Shown here: positions 51,827 to 59,881 of the stretch, piece after piece
How positions within the stretch are numbered: position 1 is the first letter of the stretch
Layout: each line of letters begins with the position of its first letter
DNA from: Deltaproteobacteria bacterium
GTDB lineage: Bacteria; Myxococcota_A; UBA9160; JAJDAL01
DNA: 64,000 nt
Direction of reading: 5' to 3'
Assembly: GCA_029261875.1 (NCBI GenBank)
Contig: JAJDAL010000059.1
Location: forward strand, 41,189-105,188
The notes under the pieces: model-generated
The model's input: the letters and a program-made list of their open reading frames with translations, nothing else
What the model was told of the DNA's origin: nothing
The model's database searches: none
Program-made: the position numbers and the translations under genes

Positions 51827-51901
51827 CGGGAATTCTCACGCACCCGGCCAACGGCCCGCGATTTTTTGGGACTCGAGAACCAAGCCGCGTTCTCCGGCGT
51901 G

Positions 51902-51907
51902 TATCAT
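51902..51907 (+). promoter_or_regulatory. Leaderless-type -10 (TATCAT) before the DUF3604 gene
   Basis: TATCAT lies exactly six bases before ATG 51914, and no Shine-Dalgarno is present. It matches the spacing found before 7724, 28233, 36188 and 47310. Confidence 0.45.
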
Positions 51908-51913
51908 GCGCCG

Positions 51914-54130
51914 ATGGTCAAAAAGATTCTCCTGGGGTTGGCAGTCCTCCTCGCCGTCGTCTTCGTGGGCATTCTCGCCTTGGGGCGCGGCTGGTTTGGC
52001 GAGCACGAGGGGCCCGGCACGAGCAGCGATGTTCCGCGCCCCGCCGAAGTGATCGAAGCGGCAACCGCCACACAGCAAGCCGCGGGACGCTGGTTGGGAA
52101 TCGGCGAACCGAAGCAGATTCTGTTCGGCGACCTCCACGTCCACACCACGTTCTCCACCGATGCCTTCATGATCAGCTTGCCCCCCCAGGGCGAAGGCGC
52201 GCACCCGCCCGCCGACGCATGCGACTTCGCGCGCTACTGCTCGGCATTGGACTTCTGGTCCATCAACGACCACGCGGAAGGACTCACGCCCCAACATTGG
52301 AGGGAAACCGTCGATTCGATTCGCCAGTGCAACGCGACCGCGGGAGATCCCGACAACCCGGACCTCGTGTCGTTCCTGGGCTGGGAATGGACGCAGGTCG
52401 GTGTAACGCCCGACACACACTACGGACACAAGAATGTGGTGCTCGCGGATCTCGAATCCGACAAGATCCCCACGCGCCCCATCGCGTCGGGCGGCCTGAC
52501 GCGTCAGGCGATGGCGGTTCCGCCGGTGCATCTGCGTGCGCTGCTCGCCCTGGCGGGTCGGGACGAACGCTTCTCCGACTTGAACCGCTACTTCCAAGAA
52601 CGAGCGGGTCGCAGCGTATGTGAAGACGGCGTTCCCGTCAGGGAACTACCCGACGACTGCACGGAATTCGCCGACACACCAAAAGACCTGTTTCGCAAAC
52701 TCGACGAATGGGGCCACCGCTCGATCGTGATTCCCCACGGCACGACCTGGGGCTTCTACACGCCCCCGGGCTCCACTTGGGACAAACAACTGACCTCCGC
52801 GCAGAACGACCCGGACCGCCAGACGCTGGTCGAGATTTTTTCGGGTCACGGAAATTCCGAGGAATACCGCGATTGGCGGGCGGTGCGCTTCGACGCCAAC
52901 GGCAACGCGCTTTGCCCGGAGCCGACCGAGGACTACACCGCGAGCTGTTGGCGCGCTGGAGAGATTATTCAACAGCGCTGCACGGAAGCGGGGTTCCCGG
53001 AAAGCGAGTGCGAAGCGCGTGCAAAGACCGCGCGCAGCAACGCGGCCGCGGCGGGCGTAGCGGGCCATCACACCGTCAGCGGCGAAAGTCCGGACGACTG
53101 GCTCGATGCGGGTCAATGCCGCGATTGCTTTCAGCCGGCCTTCAACTACCGGCCCGGCGGATCGGTTCAATACATGATGGCCCTGGGAAATTTCGACGAT
53201 CCCGGGCAAGCCCCGAAGCGCTTTCGCTTCGGCTTCATGGGCTCGAGCGACAACCATTGGGCGCGGCCGGGCACCGGATACAAGGAATTCAGTCGGATCG
53301 GCATGACGGAATCGCGTGACGGCGCCCCCGGCTTCCTCGCGACGCCGCCCGGCGAGCCGCTGGCGGAGTCGGTTCCCTTCGACCCCCTGAACACGAAACT
53401 TGCGGGTTTTCAGCTGGTGGAGTTCGAGCGCCAGGCTTCCTTTTTCCTCGCGGGCGGATTGGTTGCCGCCCATGCGTCGAGCCGCAGCCGCGAAGACATC
53501 TGGGAGGCCCTCGATCGCAAAGAGGTCTACGGAACCAGCGGCCCGCGGATGCTGCTCTGGTTCGACCTCGTGAACGCGCCGCGATCCAAGTCGGTTCCCA
53601 TGGGTGGAGCGGCGGCCATGAAGACCAACCCGCGCTTCGTGGTACGAGCGGTGGGCTCCTTCGAACAAAAACCCGGCTGTCCGGAATACACGGTGCGCGG
53701 CTTGAGTGAGGAACGCATCGGAAACCTGTGCCACAACGATTGCTACCACCCTTCGGATCGACGGCGCGCGATCACGCGCGTGGAAGTGGTGCGCATTCGC
53801 CCCCAGACCCGACCGGACGAGCCGGTCGCGGGCTTGATTCAAGACCCCTGGCGCGTCTACGAATGCGCACCCAATCCCGCCGGTTGCACGATCAGCTTCG
53901 AGGATCCGCAATACAAGGCCGGCCAGCGCGATAGCGTCTACTACGTGCGCGCCATCGAGGCCGCAACGCCCGCCATCAACGCCGACAATCTCCGTTGCGA
54001 ACGCGACGAGTCCGGGAACTGCACGAAGGTCCATCGTTGCGGAACCGACGCGACCCTCGGCGACGACTGTCTGGCGGATACCGAGGAACGGGCCTGGTCC
54101 TCGCCCATCTTCGTGGACTGGTCGAGCTGA
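51914..54130 (+). CDS. DUF3604-family PHP-like protein, membrane-anchored
   Basis: 738-residue protein with an N-terminal anchor (ILLGLAVLLAVVFVGILAL). Residues about 65-735 make up the DUF3604 domain, which has PHP-type metal-binding signatures: GDLHVHTTFSTDA (near 72), SINDHAEGLTPQHW (near 117) and RFGFMGSSDNHWARPG (near 440). Conserved cysteines (ADACDFARYCS, DAGQCRDCFQPAF) suggest disulphides in the envelope. The DUF3604 family is widespread in marine bacteria with no proven reaction; a metal-dependent hydrolase is likely. The phospholipase C gene starts on the last base of its stop codon. Confidence 0.9.
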   Translation: MVKKILLGLAVLLAVVFVGILALGRGWFGEHEGPGTSSDVPRPAEVIEAATATQQAAGRWLGIGEPKQILFGDLHVHTTFSTDAFMISLPPQGEGAHPPADACDFARYCSALDFWSINDHAEGLTPQHWRETVDSIRQCNATAGDPDNPDLVSFLGWEWTQVGVTPDTHYGHKNVVLADLESDKIPTRPIASGGLTRQAMAVPPVHLRALLALAGRDERFSDLNRYFQERAGRSVCEDGVPVRELPDDCTEFADTPKDLFRKLDEWGHRSIVIPHGTTWGFYTPPGSTWDKQLTSAQNDPDRQTLVEIFSGHGNSEEYRDWRAVRFDANGNALCPEPTEDYTASCWRAGEIIQQRCTEAGFPESECEARAKTARSNAAAAGVAGHHTVSGESPDDWLDAGQCRDCFQPAFNYRPGGSVQYMMALGNFDDPGQAPKRFRFGFMGSSDNHWARPGTGYKEFSRIGMTESRDGAPGFLATPPGEPLAESVPFDPLNTKLAGFQLVEFERQASFFLAGGLVAAHASSRSREDIWEALDRKEVYGTSGPRMLLWFDLVNAPRSKSVPMGGAAAMKTNPRFVVRAVGSFEQKPGCPEYTVRGLSEERIGNLCHNDCYHPSDRRRAITRVEVVRIRPQTRPDEPVAGLIQDPWRVYECAPNPAGCTISFEDPQYKAGQRDSVYYVRAIEAATPAINADNLRCERDESGNCTKVHRCGTDATLGDDCLADTEERAWSSPIFVDWSS

Positions 54131-55776
54131 TGCGCCGCCACCAGAGAATCGCGCTGCTTGCGATTCTCCTATTGGCGCCCCACAGCGCCGCCGGCAGCTC
54201 CCGGGACATCCGACTCAACGAAGTTCAGGTGCTGGGCTCGCACAACAGCTACCACATCCAACCCGAGGATCGAATCCTGACGGTGCTCGGATTGTTCGAC
54301 GCGTTTCTCCCCATCTCGCTCGAGTACACCCACGCGCCCCTGCCCGAGCAGTTTTCGAATCAGGGTATCCGTCAGATCGAGCTCGATATTTTCGCCGACC
54401 CCGAGGGCGGCCTGTACGCCAACCGGGGCGCGTTCCTCGTGTTTCAAGAAGATCCGGCGTCCGGAATTCCCGAACTGGACGAACCCGGCCTCAAGGTTCT
54501 CCACGTTCAGGACGTCGATTTCGACACGCGCTGCCTGACGTTCGTGCTGTGCCTCGAAGACATCAAGGCGTGGTCCGATGCAAACCCCAAGCATCTACCG
54601 ATCCTGATTCTCGTCGAAGCCAAGGACGACGTGATTCCCGACCCACTGAATCTCGACTTCGCGATTCCGATTCCTTTCGGGCCGGCGGAACTCGACACCA
54701 TCGACAGCGAAATCCTCACGGTGTTCGCCATCGAACAGATCATCACCCCCGACGACGTGCGCGGTTCGCATGCGACCCTGGAAGACGCCATCCTCGAAGA
54801 CGGCTGGCCCACCCTGCGCGAATCGCGCGGCAAGGTGATGTTTGCCCTCGACAACGGCGGCGGTGTGCGGGCGGATTACGAGGCCGGTCATCCGTCACTC
54901 TCCGGTCGCATCCTCTTTACGAGCGCGCCCCCAGGCTCCCCCGAAGCCGCCTTCCTGAAACTCAACAATCCTTTCCCCGACGGCCAGGAGATCGCCATGC
55001 GGGCGTCCCAGGGATATCTGATCCGCACGCGCGCCGACGCCGACACCGTGAATGCCCGGGAAGGCGATACCGCCCAACGCGACGTCGCTCTGATGAGCGG
55101 CGCCCACTTCGTCAGCACCGACTACCCGGTTCCCGACCCCTTCGGCATGGGTTACGTGGTGGCGATCCCCGGCGGAAGCCCCGGTCGCTGCAATCCCGTC
55201 ACGGGCCCCCGTCACTGCCGCTCCGAACACCTCGAGAACCTGACCGGCGAAGCGGGATTGCGGGGCAGGCGACTCGTCGTGCGCGATCAAGCGGGCGATG
55301 TCACGCGCCGCAAAATCGTCGCCGCCAGCAGCGACCCGGCCCTCGAAACGCCACTCCCCGGCTCCCCGAACGACCCGAGTTCCGTCGGCGCGCAGATCGA
55401 ACTCCGCAATCCGGTAAGCGGCGAGTCCGCGCGTTTCTTCTTGCCCCCGGGTGACCATTGGCGCGCATTGGGGAACGGGGATCGCGGCTGGATGTATCGG
55501 GATCGCTCCGGAGAAAACGGTCCCTGCGTCCTGCTGATCGCGAAGCACGCCAGTTCCCTTCGCGTCACCTGCTCGGGAAAACGCGGGCCGATTCCGTTTT
55601 CCCTCAACGAGCCCAGTCAGGGCCAACTCGACTTCAGCCTCCGCTTCGGCGAAGACACGCTCCACTGTTTGTCTTTCGGAGGCGATATCGCAAAGGACAC
55701 GCCGGCCGCAGACGATCTGCGGGGCATCTTCGTGGCCCGCAATGCGCCGCCGGGCACTTGCCCAACGCCCGACTAG
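54130..55776 (+). CDS. Secreted Ca2+-dependent phosphoinositide-specific phospholipase C-like protein
   Basis: 548-residue exported protein (signal peptide IALLAILLLAPHSAAG). Residues about 20-360 form a PLC-like phosphodiesterase TIM barrel with the paired His motifs GSHNSYH and LKVLHVQDVDF, plus QIELDIFAD for the metal, as in the Ca2+-dependent bacterial PI-PLC group. Residues about 372-548 are a beta-rich C-terminal domain clearly homologous to the N-terminal domain of the EEP hydrolase at 7724-9187. The ATG overlaps the stop of the DUF3604 gene (TGATG), so the two are coupled. The stop lies in a CTAG shared with the PQQ-dehydrogenase gene. Confidence 0.85.
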   Translation: MRRHQRIALLAILLLAPHSAAGSSRDIRLNEVQVLGSHNSYHIQPEDRILTVLGLFDAFLPISLEYTHAPLPEQFSNQGIRQIELDIFADPEGGLYANRGAFLVFQEDPASGIPELDEPGLKVLHVQDVDFDTRCLTFVLCLEDIKAWSDANPKHLPILILVEAKDDVIPDPLNLDFAIPIPFGPAELDTIDSEILTVFAIEQIITPDDVRGSHATLEDAILEDGWPTLRESRGKVMFALDNGGGVRADYEAGHPSLSGRILFTSAPPGSPEAAFLKLNNPFPDGQEIAMRASQGYLIRTRADADTVNAREGDTAQRDVALMSGAHFVSTDYPVPDPFGMGYVVAIPGGSPGRCNPVTGPRHCRSEHLENLTGEAGLRGRRLVVRDQAGDVTRRKIVAASSDPALETPLPGSPNDPSSVGAQIELRNPVSGESARFFLPPGDHWRALGNGDRGWMYRDRSGENGPCVLLIAKHASSLRVTCSGKRGPIPFSLNEPSQGQLDFSLRFGEDTLHCLSFGGDIAKDTPAADDLRGIFVARNAPPGTCPTPD

Positions 55777-57749
55777 GGCAGAGCGAATGCGACGAGCGCG
55801 TCGCCCTGGGTCGTCCCCAAGGTGGCGTGTCCGCCGGCGGCAATCACGACGAACTGCCTTCCACCCGGAACCGCGCGATACGTCATGGGCGTCGCCTGAC
55901 CGCCGCCCGGTAAACGCCCCTTCCACAACTCTTCTCCGGTTTCACTGTCGTAGGCGCGCAGGTAGTCGTCCATCGCAGCGCCGATGAAGATCACACCGCT
56001 CGCCGTCGCGATCGGCCCTCCCATGTTGGGCAGTCCCAGCGGCAGCGAAATCGGGACCGGCGCCAGATCGCGCGTCGTGCCCAGAGGTTCTTCCCAGGCC
56101 AAGCGCTCCCGACCCAAATCGAAAGCGAGAACGGTTCCCCAGGGCGGTGTGGTACAGGGAACTCCGAGGGGAGAAATCAGAACACCCTGCGCGACCGCGT
56201 AGGGTGTCCCCTCTTGTGCGAAATAGATCAGGAATGGAGGGTTGGCCTCGACGGAACCGACTTCGTCCTGGGGAATCAACGTCAGCACGTTCGGCATCTT
56301 GTTCAGGTTGGTGACGAGCAGGCGCCGCACGGGATCGTACGCGATTCCGCCCCAGTTCATTCCGCCCGCAGTTCCCGGGAACTGCAAGGTTCCTTCCAAG
56401 CTCGGTGGCGTGAACATGCCCTCGGAACGGTGCTGCTCGATCAACCCACGACAGATGCTGCGATCGAGGGGAGTGAACCCCCAGGCGTCGTCGGTAGTCA
56501 CCTGCTTTGGATGCAGCGGAGGGGGATAGCTGGGAAAGGGCTGGGTGGGGGACAAGGTTTCGCCCGCGACCGCGCCCTGGGGCACAGCCCGCTCTTCCAC
56601 TGGAAACAGGGGTACCCCGGTCTCGCGATGCAGAATGAAGATGTGCCCCATCTTCGTGCCCTGCACGACCGCCGGAATCCAACCGCTCTCGGTTTCGACG
56701 TCGATCAGCAGCGGTTGCGATGCGACATCGTAATCCCACACGTCGTGATGCACGGTTTGGAAGTGCCACACGACGTCGCCCGTCTGCCCGCGCAGGGCGA
56801 CCACGGAACTCGAGTAGTAATCGATCCCGTGGCGAAGGCCGCCAAAGAAATCCGGGCTGGTGTTGCCCGTCGGTACGAACAGGAGATCCCGCTCCGGGTC
56901 CGCGGAAAAAATCGACCACGCGTTCGCGGTGCCGATGTGGTAGCTCGGTTCGCCGTTGGGTCCGGGCGGACGCGGCGGTGTACCGGGCGGGACCGGATCG
57001 AAACTCCAGCGCAGGGCTCCGGTTTCGACGTCGAACCCGCGCACCACACCGCTCGGCGCGTCCACGCGTCGATTGTCCGCCACGAGTGCACCCACGGCGA
57101 CGACGCCCCCGATCACCGTCGGCGGCGACGTGACACCGTACTCGCCCGGATACACGTTCGAGACTCCGACCGTGAGGTCGACGACACCCGCAGCACCGAA
57201 ACCGCCACACGGCACGCCCGTGCGCGCATCGAGGGCGATCAGGCGAGCGTCGTTGGTGGCGGTAAAGACGCGTTCGGAACAAGCACTCTTTTCATCGGAG
57301 TCGGGCCGGATCCAGGTCGCAACTCCGCGACAGGTAAAACCCCAAGGGCGCTCCTCGCGAATCTTGGGATCGTAACGCCAACGCTCCTCGCCCGTCTGCG
57401 CGTCGATGGCGAATACGCGATTGCGCGGCGAACAAAAGATCAGAACGTCGTCGAACAGGACGGGTGTCACCTGAAACGCGCCCATGGGGCGACCGTCCTT
57501 GCCATCCACGAAGTCGCCCGTATGGAAAGTCCACACCGGTTGCAATCCCGAAACGTTGTTGCGATCGATCTCCGTGAGTGGGGAATAGCGGGTGCCGGCG
57601 GCGTCGCCCCCATAAATGGGCCATCCGGCGACGGGTGCTTCCGGAGACCGCACGAGGGGCGGAGGCTCCGCCTCGCAACCGACAAGGCCATAGCTCCCCA
57701 ACATTCCCACCCCGACGAGGAAGCGTCGCAATCGCGGGAAGGCGCGCAA
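55773..57749 (-). CDS. PQQ-dependent dehydrogenase lipoprotein
   Basis: 658-residue lipoprotein (lipobox YGLVGC near residue 25). The eight-bladed PQQ propeller shows W-docking-like repeats: WPIYGGDAAGTRYSPLTEI, VFAIDAQTGEERWRYD, DVVWHFQTVHHDVWDYDVAS, LVTNLNKMPN and LRAYDSETGEELWKGRLPGG. It is closest in pattern to membrane glucose/quinate-type dehydrogenases without the N-terminal TM domain. The likely start is TTG 57749, three bases after the stop of the haem-binding propeller gene. That neighbour could accept its electrons. Confidence 0.88.
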   Translation of the reverse strand: MRAFPRLRRFLVGVGMLGSYGLVGCEAEPPPLVRSPEAPVAGWPIYGGDAAGTRYSPLTEIDRNNVSGLQPVWTFHTGDFVDGKDGRPMGAFQVTPVLFDDVLIFCSPRNRVFAIDAQTGEERWRYDPKIREERPWGFTCRGVATWIRPDSDEKSACSERVFTATNDARLIALDARTGVPCGGFGAAGVVDLTVGVSNVYPGEYGVTSPPTVIGGVVAVGALVADNRRVDAPSGVVRGFDVETGALRWSFDPVPPGTPPRPPGPNGEPSYHIGTANAWSIFSADPERDLLFVPTGNTSPDFFGGLRHGIDYYSSSVVALRGQTGDVVWHFQTVHHDVWDYDVASQPLLIDVETESGWIPAVVQGTKMGHIFILHRETGVPLFPVEERAVPQGAVAGETLSPTQPFPSYPPPLHPKQVTTDDAWGFTPLDRSICRGLIEQHRSEGMFTPPSLEGTLQFPGTAGGMNWGGIAYDPVRRLLVTNLNKMPNVLTLIPQDEVGSVEANPPFLIYFAQEGTPYAVAQGVLISPLGVPCTTPPWGTVLAFDLGRERLAWEEPLGTTRDLAPVPISLPLGLPNMGGPIATASGVIFIGAAMDDYLRAYDSETGEELWKGRLPGGGQATPMTYRAVPGGRQFVVIAAGGHATLGTTQGDALVAFALP

Positions 57750-57752
57750 GGT

Positions 57753-59570
57753 TTATCGGCGCGCCAGCGCGGTCGACGGGGTGAGTCCCTCGGGGTCGAG
57801 TCGAATGATGCGCGGCACACCGCCTTCGATCTGCCAGGTGGGTGCGTTCGAATTCGAGGTCCACACGCCGCCCGCCTTGTCGAAATCGATTTCGCGCGTG
57901 TAGGTGACCCGCGTGGGAAGCGGATAGACGGTGAAACGTTCGGACTCGGGCTCGAAGCGAATCAAACTGTCGCTGTTCGTTCCGCACACCCAAACCGTAT
58001 CGCTACCGCGCTCGACGTGAAGCGCGTAGGGGGTCTCCCCCTCGGCGGAGGGGATGGGGAGTTTCCAGGATTCGAACGTTCGCGTGTCGGGATCGAAGCG
58101 CGCGATCAGACTCGCGGAGAAGCTGGGGATCCAGAGCTTGCCCTTGGAGTCGAACCGCAAACGGCGCGGCGCCGGAAACGGCACATCCACCATCTCGACT
58201 TCGAAGCTGTCGGGGTCGACGCGACCGATGCGGTGCTCATTGAGCTGACTGAACCAGACGACTCCATCGGGCGCGATGTCGACCCCGTAGGGGATCGGCA
58301 TGGTAAAGCCGTCGCTGTTCGCAGCGGCTCCGCGCAAGTCCACCTTGCTACCGAGCCAGAGAAAGAACGGCATCATGCGCAGCACCACTTCTTGGCCGAA
58401 GCTGCCCGCGGGAAGTCGGATTTCGCGCTCTGCACCGGTCTTCGGGTCGAACATTCCCAGGTGGTTCGAAGCCGCGAGGGTGAACCAAATGCGTCCGCGG
58501 GCATCGAAGCGCAAAGTATGGGGGTAGTAGCCGGCGTCGAGTGGATGAAGGGTGAAACGCTCGGTCTCGGGGTCGAAGCGCGCCAGGCGATTCCCCAGGG
58601 CCAGGGTGATCCAAACGCTTCCGTCCGGTGCAATCTGCAGCGAGTGGGGGCCCACGTGGGAGTTCGCGTTCGGCGCCAAGGGGGGCCCCGCCGACGCGAA
58701 CGCACCGCCCAGGGGCAAACCGTCGTTGGGAATACTCCAGGTTTCGCGTACCGCACCGGTCGCCGCTGGGTCGAGGCGGTAGAGCTTGTCCTGGGTCATG
58801 TCGACGGAATAGATCCGGCCCTCGGGGTCGACCGTGATGTCGTGTTGCATCGAAGCGCGCCCGCCCAGCTCCCATTCCTCGACGATGGCGCGGCGCACGA
58901 CGGCATCCGGCGGTGGAGCGAAATCGGGTTCATGCATGCGGGCCGTCAATGCGGGAACCGCGTGCTCGAGGTCGTAGGCGGTATTGAAGAGGTCCGGGAC
59001 CTTGGCGCGAAGATCGTCGGAAAGCATCCCCCCCATGCGCCCCATCAGAGCCAACACCTTCCCCCACTCCTCTTCCGTTCGAATGATGCGGGTGTGGCGG
59101 CTCCCCTGTTGATGACAATAGGTGCATTGGCGTTTGAGCTCTTCGCGATGCGCGGGTTCCTCGACGCTCGCGAGCAACAACGCGTACCAGCGATTGGCGG
59201 GCAATTGGGCGGCGAGTTCCGCGGGATCCGTCTCGCGCTGCAAACGGATTTCGAGTCGTTCCCCGGGACGCCGCCCGAGCTCGACGCGATCCTTCCAGCC
59301 GATTCTTCGCACGCGAATCCGATACTCGGCCTGCGGGGTCAGCGGAGGCGTCGAATAGCCTCCGTGTTCGTCACTGAATACCGTGATGGAGTAGCTGGGG
59401 TCGCCGTGTGAAAAACTCACCATGGCGCCGGCAATCGCTTCGCCGGAGGCAGCACCCAACACGCGCCCGCGGAAGACCGCGGGATCTTCCGCCCGCACGT
59501 CGGTCGCGAAGGCCCCGATCGCCATCCAGGTCAGTGCGAGCCAGACTCGATGATGCGCTGCCGAAACCAT
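57753..59570 (-). CDS. Haem c-binding, virginiamycin-B-lyase-like propeller with carboxypeptidase-regulatory domain
   Basis: 605-residue exported protein (signal peptide VWLALTWMAIGAFATDVRA). Residues about 30-110 are a carboxypeptidase-regulatory-like beta-sandwich (FRGRVLGAASGEAIAGAMVS). A single haem-attachment motif C149-x-x-C152-H153 lies in a helical segment. Residues about 220-600 are an NHL/Vgb-type propeller (HDITVDPEGRIYSVDM, LQIAPDGSVWITLALGN, GRIWFTLAASN). Given its place directly upstream of the PQQ dehydrogenase gene, it probably receives electrons from that enzyme. A hairpin covers its ribosome binding site. Confidence 0.82.
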   Translation of the reverse strand: MVSAAHHRVWLALTWMAIGAFATDVRAEDPAVFRGRVLGAASGEAIAGAMVSFSHGDPSYSITVFSDEHGGYSTPPLTPQAEYRIRVRRIGWKDRVELGRRPGERLEIRLQRETDPAELAAQLPANRWYALLLASVEEPAHREELKRQCTYCHQQGSRHTRIIRTEEEWGKVLALMGRMGGMLSDDLRAKVPDLFNTAYDLEHAVPALTARMHEPDFAPPPDAVVRRAIVEEWELGGRASMQHDITVDPEGRIYSVDMTQDKLYRLDPAATGAVRETWSIPNDGLPLGGAFASAGPPLAPNANSHVGPHSLQIAPDGSVWITLALGNRLARFDPETERFTLHPLDAGYYPHTLRFDARGRIWFTLAASNHLGMFDPKTGAEREIRLPAGSFGQEVVLRMMPFFLWLGSKVDLRGAAANSDGFTMPIPYGVDIAPDGVVWFSQLNEHRIGRVDPDSFEVEMVDVPFPAPRRLRFDSKGKLWIPSFSASLIARFDPDTRTFESWKLPIPSAEGETPYALHVERGSDTVWVCGTNSDSLIRFEPESERFTVYPLPTRVTYTREIDFDKAGGVWTSNSNAPTWQIEGGVPRIIRLDPEGLTPSTALARR

Positions 59571-59573
59571 GCT

Positions 59574-59596
59574 GTTCTCCCTTGGGCCGGGAGAAC
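59574..59596 (-). promoter_or_regulatory. Hairpin sequestering the ribosome binding site of the propeller gene
   Basis: On the minus strand GTTCTCCC and GGGAGAAC form a perfect 8-bp stem with a 7-base loop. The second arm contains the GGGAGA ribosome binding site, and the ATG at 59570 follows three bases later. TATAGT, a possible -10, overlaps the start of the first arm. The arrangement would hold the ribosome binding site closed until melted or displaced. Confidence 0.6.
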
Positions 59597-59613
59597 TATA
59601 GCGCCGCAGGCGA

Positions 59614-59817
59614 TCAGGAATCGCGTTCGGGCATCAGGAACCAGAGGAGGATGTAGACCAGTAGGCCCGGAAATGCGGCCGAAACCACGGAGCCCACTAC
59701 GTAGAGGATGCGAACCGAGGTCGGCCTCCACCCCAACCATTCCGCCAGACCGCCGCATACGCCGGCGATGATGCGATTCTCCCGAGAACGTTGGAGTCCA
59801 GGGCGGGCTCCGGCCAT
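59614..59817 (-). CDS. PspC-domain membrane protein
   Basis: 67-residue protein consisting of a PspC domain only: RSRENRIIAGVCGGLAEWLG, WRPTSVRILYVVGSVVSAAF, GLLVYILLWFLMPERD. One amphipathic segment and one TM helix are seen. AAGGAGA precedes the ATG. Stand-alone PspC proteins are usually small inner-membrane stress proteins or toxin-like factors. The propeller gene follows on the same strand after 43 bases. Confidence 0.92.
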   Translation of the reverse strand: MAGARPGLQRSRENRIIAGVCGGLAEWLGWRPTSVRILYVVGSVVSAAFPGLLVYILLWFLMPERDS

Positions 59818-59881
59818 CGTTGTCTCCTTCCTTGCACGTCTCCTCTATTACGCGCGAAGGAGCAGGAAGGTTCGAGCCGAT

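Noticed and set aside
56214..59411. Open frame of 1065 codons on the plus strand
   Set aside because: It lies antisense to the PQQ dehydrogenase and haem-propeller genes, has no ribosome binding site or family motif, and is Arg/Gly/His-rich as expected for a shadow of GC-rich codons.
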